Of a DNA stretch of 64,000 bases, positions 59,683-64,000 are shown piece after piece. The stretch is from positions 232,302-296,301 of the forward strand of contig NZ_WMFA01000003.1 of NCBI RefSeq assembly GCF_009856445.1. Direction: 5' to 3'. This DNA is from Halobacillus litoralis. GTDB taxonomy: Bacteria > Bacillota > Bacilli > Bacillales > Halobacillaceae. Position numbers and translations under genes: made by a program. The notes under the pieces are model-generated. The model searched no databases and had not been told where the DNA came from. It was given only the letters and a program-made list of their open reading frames with translations. The stretch's first letter is position 1, and each line of letters opens with the position of its first letter.

Positions 59683-61548
59683 TTGGTAATTAGAGAGAGG
59701 TATTCTGACCAAGTGCATAGCGGTGAAATTTTGGATGTTCTAAGTTTGAATGGTACACCTGCATGTTTACTGGATTTGCGTCTACAAACGGTTACGCTTA
59801 ATCAGCAGATGCAAGGAACACTTCAACTTGAAGAGTCGGACATGTCATTCTCTCAGTGGATCCATAGTTTTGGTCACACAGGACAACAACGACTACAACA
59901 GGTTCTGCATAGTCTTCTTACAGATGGTCTCAGAGAATCGTCTGTTCAGTTGACTGATGCGAACAAGCATAAATATCAATGCAAGATGGTTCATCTGACG
60001 AATGGTCAGATTGCTTTTTCCTTGAAAAGTATAAAAGGGATGCTCGACGGCCCTGCTTCCATGACTCTCTCTTCGAATAAGCAAAAAGAAGCCACATTTT
60101 CATTGAATCAATCTGTTGGATATCAGCATCATCGGAATATGATACAAACGTTTGGATCGGAGTCTTCCCCTATGAAAAAGAGAATGATGCATCTGGTCGA
60201 TAAATTCCCACACGGCCTTGCATTGATCAATCACAACTGGGAAGTTACGTATGCCAATCCGAAAATGGAAGAAATGACCGAAATTCCTTTCTTACAGAAT
60301 TATTTTAAGAAGTTGTGGGATATCTTTCCGATTCGTGAACACTACTATTTCTTTCAACAGTATTTAAGAGCGATGGAAACCCAGGAAACTGTAGAGTTCG
60401 AAGGCTATCTCGAGAAAACCAATACAGATGTTCAAGTCACGGTTCACCCAACGGAAATGGGAATCACTGTTTTCCTTCAAGATATAACAGAATACAAGAA
60501 TCAATTAAAAGCTTTAAGGGCGTCGGAAGAAAGGTTTGCCTTACTTGCGAATAACATTAAAGACGTCTTTTGGATCAGCCGGCCGGATTTTAAGGAGCTG
60601 CATTATGTCAGCCCAGCTTTTAAGGAAATGTTCGGAATGCCCCGCCGGGAAGCTTTTCTCGATCCGAATTCGTTGATGGAAAAAGTTCATGAAGCAGATC
60701 GGGCTTCTTTGAGGACAGCTCTAGATGAAATGGCAAAAAAAGAAAGCGAAATCGAATATCGTCTTACAGGCCCTAATGAAAAAACGAAATGGATTCGTAC
60801 AAAAGGCTTCCCTGTCGAGTATTACGGAAACTCTTATGTCCTTGGTATTCATGAGGACGTGACAGGATACAAAGAGATGTTAGAACTTAAGGAAAAATCT
60901 CAACAATTGTCCACGATTACGCAAATGTCAGCTGGCATTGCCCATGAGATTAAGAACCCACTGACTGCGATTAAAGGATTCCTTCAAATTGGTGCAGCCA
61001 ATCCTGAATTAAGGGATAACTACCAGGAAATCATTCTTGATGAAGTTAATCGCATAGAGGCTATCGTTCAGGATTTTATGATGTTGTCTAAGCCGAAATC
61101 GTCCATTCAGCTGGAGCAGGTAGACCCTGAGCAACTGGTTTCCTATGTGTTGCGTCTGTTAGAACCAGAAGCGAATGAAAAACAGATCTATCTTCTCTTT
61201 GATTGCGATCCTATCCAGGACAAATTCGAAACGGAACCCAAGCGCTTGAACCAAATCCTTATCAACCTTGTCAAAAATGCAATTGACGCTGTGGATCTAG
61301 GAGGAGAGGTTCGTGTAAGCATCCAAATGGCCAGCTCCCATCTAACGCTTTCCGTTAGAGATAATGGACCTGGATTAACCCCACAAGAACTTGCGAAAAT
61401 AGGGGAACCTTTCTTTACAACTAAAGAAAAAGGAACCGGTTTGGGTGTGATGGTGACAAAGAAAATTGTCTCAGACCTGAATGGAGAAATTTCGTATGAA
61501 AGTCAAAAAGGATCAGGTACAAAGGTTACCGTCAAGTTACCTAAATAG
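59683..61548 (+). CDS. PAS-domain sensor histidine kinase, sporulation-kinase type
   Basis: This 621-residue kinase has no membrane segment. The first 160 residues have no recognised domain. They are followed by two PAS domains (about 170-280 and 285-405), a HisKA domain with phospho-acceptor H421 in AGIAHEIKNPLTAIKGFLQ, and an ATPase domain with NLVKNAIDAVD, RDNGPGL and GTGLGVMVTKKIV. No response regulator is adjacent, as for KinA-KinE, which feed the Spo0A phosphorelay. The TTG start follows GAGG. TTCAAA, 17 bases, TATAAT lies upstream. Confidence 0.85.
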   Translation: MVIRERYSDQVHSGEILDVLSLNGTPACLLDLRLQTVTLNQQMQGTLQLEESDMSFSQWIHSFGHTGQQRLQQVLHSLLTDGLRESSVQLTDANKHKYQCKMVHLTNGQIAFSLKSIKGMLDGPASMTLSSNKQKEATFSLNQSVGYQHHRNMIQTFGSESSPMKKRMMHLVDKFPHGLALINHNWEVTYANPKMEEMTEIPFLQNYFKKLWDIFPIREHYYFFQQYLRAMETQETVEFEGYLEKTNTDVQVTVHPTEMGITVFLQDITEYKNQLKALRASEERFALLANNIKDVFWISRPDFKELHYVSPAFKEMFGMPRREAFLDPNSLMEKVHEADRASLRTALDEMAKKESEIEYRLTGPNEKTKWIRTKGFPVEYYGNSYVLGIHEDVTGYKEMLELKEKSQQLSTITQMSAGIAHEIKNPLTAIKGFLQIGAANPELRDNYQEIILDEVNRIEAIVQDFMMLSKPKSSIQLEQVDPEQLVSYVLRLLEPEANEKQIYLLFDCDPIQDKFETEPKRLNQILINLVKNAIDAVDLGGEVRVSIQMASSHLTLSVRDNGPGLTPQELAKIGEPFFTTKEKGTGLGVMVTKKIVSDLNGEISYESQKGSGTKVTVKLPK

Positions 61549-61557
61549 AAATCTCGG

Positions 61558-61591
61558 AAAATCATCATCCAACACGGATGATGATTTTTTT
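61558..61591 (+). terminator. Terminator after the histidine kinase
   Basis: AAATCATCATCC pairs with GGATGATGATTT around AACAC, followed by T residues. Confidence 0.85.
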
Positions 61592-61755
61592 ATCTGTTTT
61601 TAGATGATCGAGGTGAAGGGAGGACAAATTCGACAAAATTAAACTAACGTAAACATTGATATCAAAATATTGCTTTATTCTTTACATGGGGTTAGATTTC
61701 ATCAAATTGCGAAATTTCAGCTATCAGACTCCTTTATTTATTAGAAAATTATAAG

Positions 61756-61769
61756 TTCAACCGCTTACA
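61756..61769. promoter_or_regulatory. Possible cre site upstream of the YitT gene
   Basis: On the minus strand TGTAAGCGGTTGAA matches the catabolite-response element WGNAANCGNWWNCA at all but one position. It lies 33 bases before the -35. Such short motifs also occur by chance. Confidence 0.35.
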
Positions 61770-61801
61770 AAAAATAAATTATATTTTTACAGTCAAAGCT
61801 G

Positions 61802-61830
61802 TTTACAAACGTATATATGGGCTCTATAAT
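61802..61830 (+). promoter_or_regulatory. Sigma-A promoter of the YitT-GntR pair
   Basis: TTTACA (61802-61807) and TATAAT (61825-61830) are 17 bases apart, about 60 bases before the gene. Confidence 0.75.
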
Positions 61831-61896
61831 CCCGATTGTACTACAATTTCGTTCGACAAATTCTAACTTATTTCCACATAAAAAGGAGGCTTTCTG

Positions 61897-62745
61897 ATGC
61901 TGAAAAAAGTATGGTCTTTTCTGTTAATGAACTTAGGTGCGCTTGGAGTTGCCATCAATGTCCATTTTTTCCTCTCACCAAATGATCTTGCCACAGGAGG
62001 AGTAAGTGGTGCTTCGATCGTTCTGAATAAAGTCATTCCTGATCTTTCATTAGGAATGATCATGATCATCTTGAACATCATATTATTTATTGTTGGTTTT
62101 ATATTCCTGGGCTTTCAATTTGGTCTGAAGACCATTTATGCAAGTTTTGCTCTGTCCTTTATGGTATGGGGATTGGAAGCATTCTTCCCTATGCAGGAAG
62201 CTTTAAGTAACGACCTTCTCATTCAATTGATCATCGGCCAAATCATAGCGGCGTCAGGAATGGCGCTTGTGTTCCATCAGGGAGCCTCTACCGGCGGAAC
62301 AGATATCCTTGCTATGATCCTGAATAAATTCTTTTCCATTGAGGTTGGAAAAGGCGTCTTGTTCTCTGATATTGCCATTGCAACGTCATCCATTTTTCTA
62401 TTTGGACCAACTGTCGGAATGTACGCATTTTTCGGTGTCATCCTGAATGGTCTGGTTATTGACTACATGCTGCAACAATTTGAAGACAATAAAGAGATTG
62501 TCATTATTAGTCGTGAAAGTGAACAAGTCCGTTATTTCATCGTCAACCAGCTTGGGAGAGGAGCTACGATCCACCAGGCTAAAGGAGCTTTCAATCAAGA
62601 AGATAAAGAAGTTATTACAACAATTCTCAGCCGTAAGGACTATACGCGTCTAAAAAAATATATGACTGCGATAGACGAACAAGCATTCATTACGGTTCAC
62701 TCAATGAATGAAATTCTTGGTGAAAACTTTAAACGTCTGGCATAA
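61897..62745 (+). CDS. YitT-family membrane protein with DUF2179 tail
   Basis: This 282-residue protein has five or six hydrophobic segments with NVHFFLSPNDLATGGVSGASIVL near 21-43 and VFHQGASTGGTDILAMILNKFF near 125-146. A soluble C-terminal DUF2179 domain from about 205 contains VIISRESEQVRYFIVNQLGRGATIHQAKGAF. The function is unknown; YitT-type proteins may bind small ligands through the tail. AAGGAGG precedes the ATG. It overlaps the upstream-most possible start of the GntR gene. Confidence 0.85.
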   Translation: MLKKVWSFLLMNLGALGVAINVHFFLSPNDLATGGVSGASIVLNKVIPDLSLGMIMIILNIILFIVGFIFLGFQFGLKTIYASFALSFMVWGLEAFFPMQEALSNDLLIQLIIGQIIAASGMALVFHQGASTGGTDILAMILNKFFSIEVGKGVLFSDIAIATSSIFLFGPTVGMYAFFGVILNGLVIDYMLQQFEDNKEIVIISRESEQVRYFIVNQLGRGATIHQAKGAFNQEDKEVITTILSRKDYTRLKKYMTAIDEQAFITVHSMNEILGENFKRLA

Positions 62746-63469
62746 AAGGTGGGATAACATCCAGAACCGAACGTTTACTGATACGCTCAATGAGCGCCAA
62801 TCCAGAACGGATGACGTCTACGAATACTTGAAGAATCATATTTTGTTTCGTCATTTACCACCAGGTACTCAACTTGTTGAAAACATGATCGGAAAAGAAC
62901 TCCAAGTTTCGCGCACCCCTATTCGGAATGCAATGAAAAAGCTGGAACAAGAGGGATTAGTCAAAATTTACTCCAATCGGGGTGCCTTCGTTGTTGAACC
63001 AACGATTGAAGAAATAAGGCAGGCTTTTGATATGAGGCGTCATTTAGAAAAAATGACCCTTGAACAAATTTACGACCAGATGAACGAAGAAGATTTTTTT
63101 CAGTTGGAAGAATGGATTGAACATGAAAGAAAAACCTACGAAACCCGTGATATTCTGGAGTACCTGGATGTGAACAAGCAATTTCATATGACCCTTGCTT
63201 TAAAGACGAAAAATACGTTTTTGATTGACTTTACAGAACGAATTCTCAATCAAATTAATGTGTATTTAATGTTGTATGATGTGTTCGTAGATGAAGATCT
63301 GTACGAAGAACAGCGATTCAAAGAACATGAACTATTGCTCGAAGCATTAAAGAATAAAGACTTGTCACGCTTGCTTCAGCTGATTGACCAGCATATGGAG
63401 GAAAGCTTGAACTACATGTCATTAAGCAAAAGAAGCAACAAGATAGAAGAAAAGAAAAAGAGCCTATAG
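62708..63469 (+). CDS. GntR-family transcriptional regulator (FadR/FCD subgroup)
   Basis: The body of this protein has an N-terminal winged helix (VYEYLKNHILFRHLPPGTQLVE, then LQVSRTPIRNAMKKLEQEGLV) and a C-terminal helical FCD domain with metal-ligand-like DVNKQFHMTLA and EQRFKEHELLLEAL. It would bind a small organic acid. The start is uncertain. The ATG at 62708 lies inside yitT without a ribosome binding site. AAAGGTGGG right after the yitT stop points to a start near 62759, where the only in-frame codon is ATC. Coordinates give the longest form. Confidence 0.75.
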   Translation: MKFLVKTLNVWHKRWDNIQNRTFTDTLNERQSRTDDVYEYLKNHILFRHLPPGTQLVENMIGKELQVSRTPIRNAMKKLEQEGLVKIYSNRGAFVVEPTIEEIRQAFDMRRHLEKMTLEQIYDQMNEEDFFQLEEWIEHERKTYETRDILEYLDVNKQFHMTLALKTKNTFLIDFTERILNQINVYLMLYDVFVDEDLYEEQRFKEHELLLEALKNKDLSRLLQLIDQHMEESLNYMSLSKRSNKIEEKKKSL

Positions 63470-63507
63470 ATCCAGACGTTTAAAGTCAGGGTTTATAGGC
63501 TCTTTTT
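63456..63507. terminator. Bidirectional terminator between the GntR gene and a small membrane protein
   Basis: AAAAGAGCCTATA pairs with TATAGGCTCTTTT across a long loop. It overlaps the ends of both convergent genes. Confidence 0.75.
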
Positions 63508-63698
63508 CTTTGTAGGCGGAGAGTTTTTAGTGAGATACTGAAGTTTATCACTACGACTGTAATCAAAGAAGCTAGCGTATAATTGAAATTTTTCGTAATC
63601 ATGGATAGAGATAAGAATGCAGCTACCATGATGGCGGATATAAGTATTAACTGATACTTGCTGAGTCCAGGCTGTTTGCGGACGGGGCGAGCTTCCAC
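63486..63698 (-). CDS. Small two-helix membrane protein
   Basis: This 70-residue protein has two hydrophobic stretches (LILISAIMVAAFLSL and LASLITVVVINFSISL) between basic ends. No family is recognised. The GTG at 63698 has GGGAG about ten bases before it. A gene is plausible because of the site and the terminator at its end, but it could be chance. Confidence 0.5.
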   Translation of the reverse strand: MEARPVRKQPGLSKYQLILISAIMVAAFLSLSMITKNFNYTLASLITVVVINFSISLKTLRLQRKRAYKP

Positions 63699-63793
63699 TG
63701 CTGATCACTCCCTGTTTATGCTTACACGTATTATAAGAATAGTTAAAATAATTTGTCAATTAAAGTATATGTACCATACCCTCAATTACTCCT

Positions 63794-64000
63794 CTTTATT
63801 CAACTAACTGGCAGGATTGTGGAAGACTCAGTTTCGAGACATTTATTGAGTGCATGGGGGCGGAGGGGAATGACTCGCTTTCCGCGGGAGCGCGGTGAGC
63901 CTCCTCGGACTGCGTCCTGTGGGGTCTCACCAAGCACTTTTTTCCCGCAGGAGTCTCGCCATTCCCCTCCGCCCCTTTGCCAAGGAAGATTCTCGAAAAC
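63794..64000 (+). repeat. Palindromic element G, cut by the window end
   Basis: It starts TTATTCAACTAACTGGCAGG, with the inner repeat GAAGACTCAGTTTCGAGA at 63822-63839, and an alpha module at 63856-63975 in the same position as in element E. The alpha module is followed by TTCTCGAAAA, its own closing repeat. The second half lies beyond the window. Confidence 0.85.

Overview
This window looks like a chromosome segment from a spore-forming, moderately halophilic member of the Bacillaceae (Halobacillus or a close relative). The grounds are AAGGAGG-type ribosome binding sites with many GTG and TTG starts, a CotY/CotZ spore-coat protein, PdaA, an RsbR-type stressosome protein, sigma-B-like promoters, the Bacillus Zur/znu system, and a backbone (yfkJ, yfkI, yfkH, yfkF, yfkD, yfkC, pdaA, yfjP) that follows the Bacillus subtilis yfj-yfk region. 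The genus is an inference. No rRNA, tRNA, CRISPR array, prophage or transposase gene was seen.

Layout. 1-4.6 kb: the 3' end of proA, an array of six 13-bp repeats, and assorted single genes. 5.7-14.9 kb: a ten-gene acyl-CoA catabolic operon with its own TetR regulator and two candidate operators. It includes an ACAD10/LvaA-like kinase and matching dehydrogenase and reductase, which suggests degradation of 4-hydroxyacyl-CoAs. 17.8-21.5 kb: a 5-oxoprolinase operon (pxpBCA) ending in an NRAMP transporter gene broken by a TGA codon. 21.7-25.6 kb: small stress-type genes with four sigma-B-like promoters, plus an untranslated, probably structured transcript driven by a perfect consensus sigma-A promoter. 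26.4-31.2 kb: a sigma-54 activator diverging from a YfcC transporter and isoaspartyl dipeptidase pair with a good -24/-12 promoter. 32-41.8 kb: cell-wall, MreBH and housekeeping genes and a sodium/alanine symporter. 42-59.5 kb: the yfk/yfj backbone interrupted by zosA, an amino-acid ABC pair and a Zur-controlled zinc uptake operon. 59.7-63.7 kb: a PAS histidine kinase, a YitT protein and a GntR regulator.

The most unusual feature is a family of seven large palindromic intergenic elements, roughly one per 9 kb. Each complete copy is about 0.5-0.7 kb, has long terminal inverted repeats (core GAAGACTCAGTTTCGAGA), and carries two inward-facing modules of about 120 nt. Three module types (alpha, beta, gamma) share unpaired boxes, while their stems differ by compensating base changes. 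Two copies carry a second palindromic element inside one module, and relatives of that insert occur in tandem beside mreBH. The elements contain no protein that looks real, so they are probably non-autonomous mobile elements, structured RNAs, or both.
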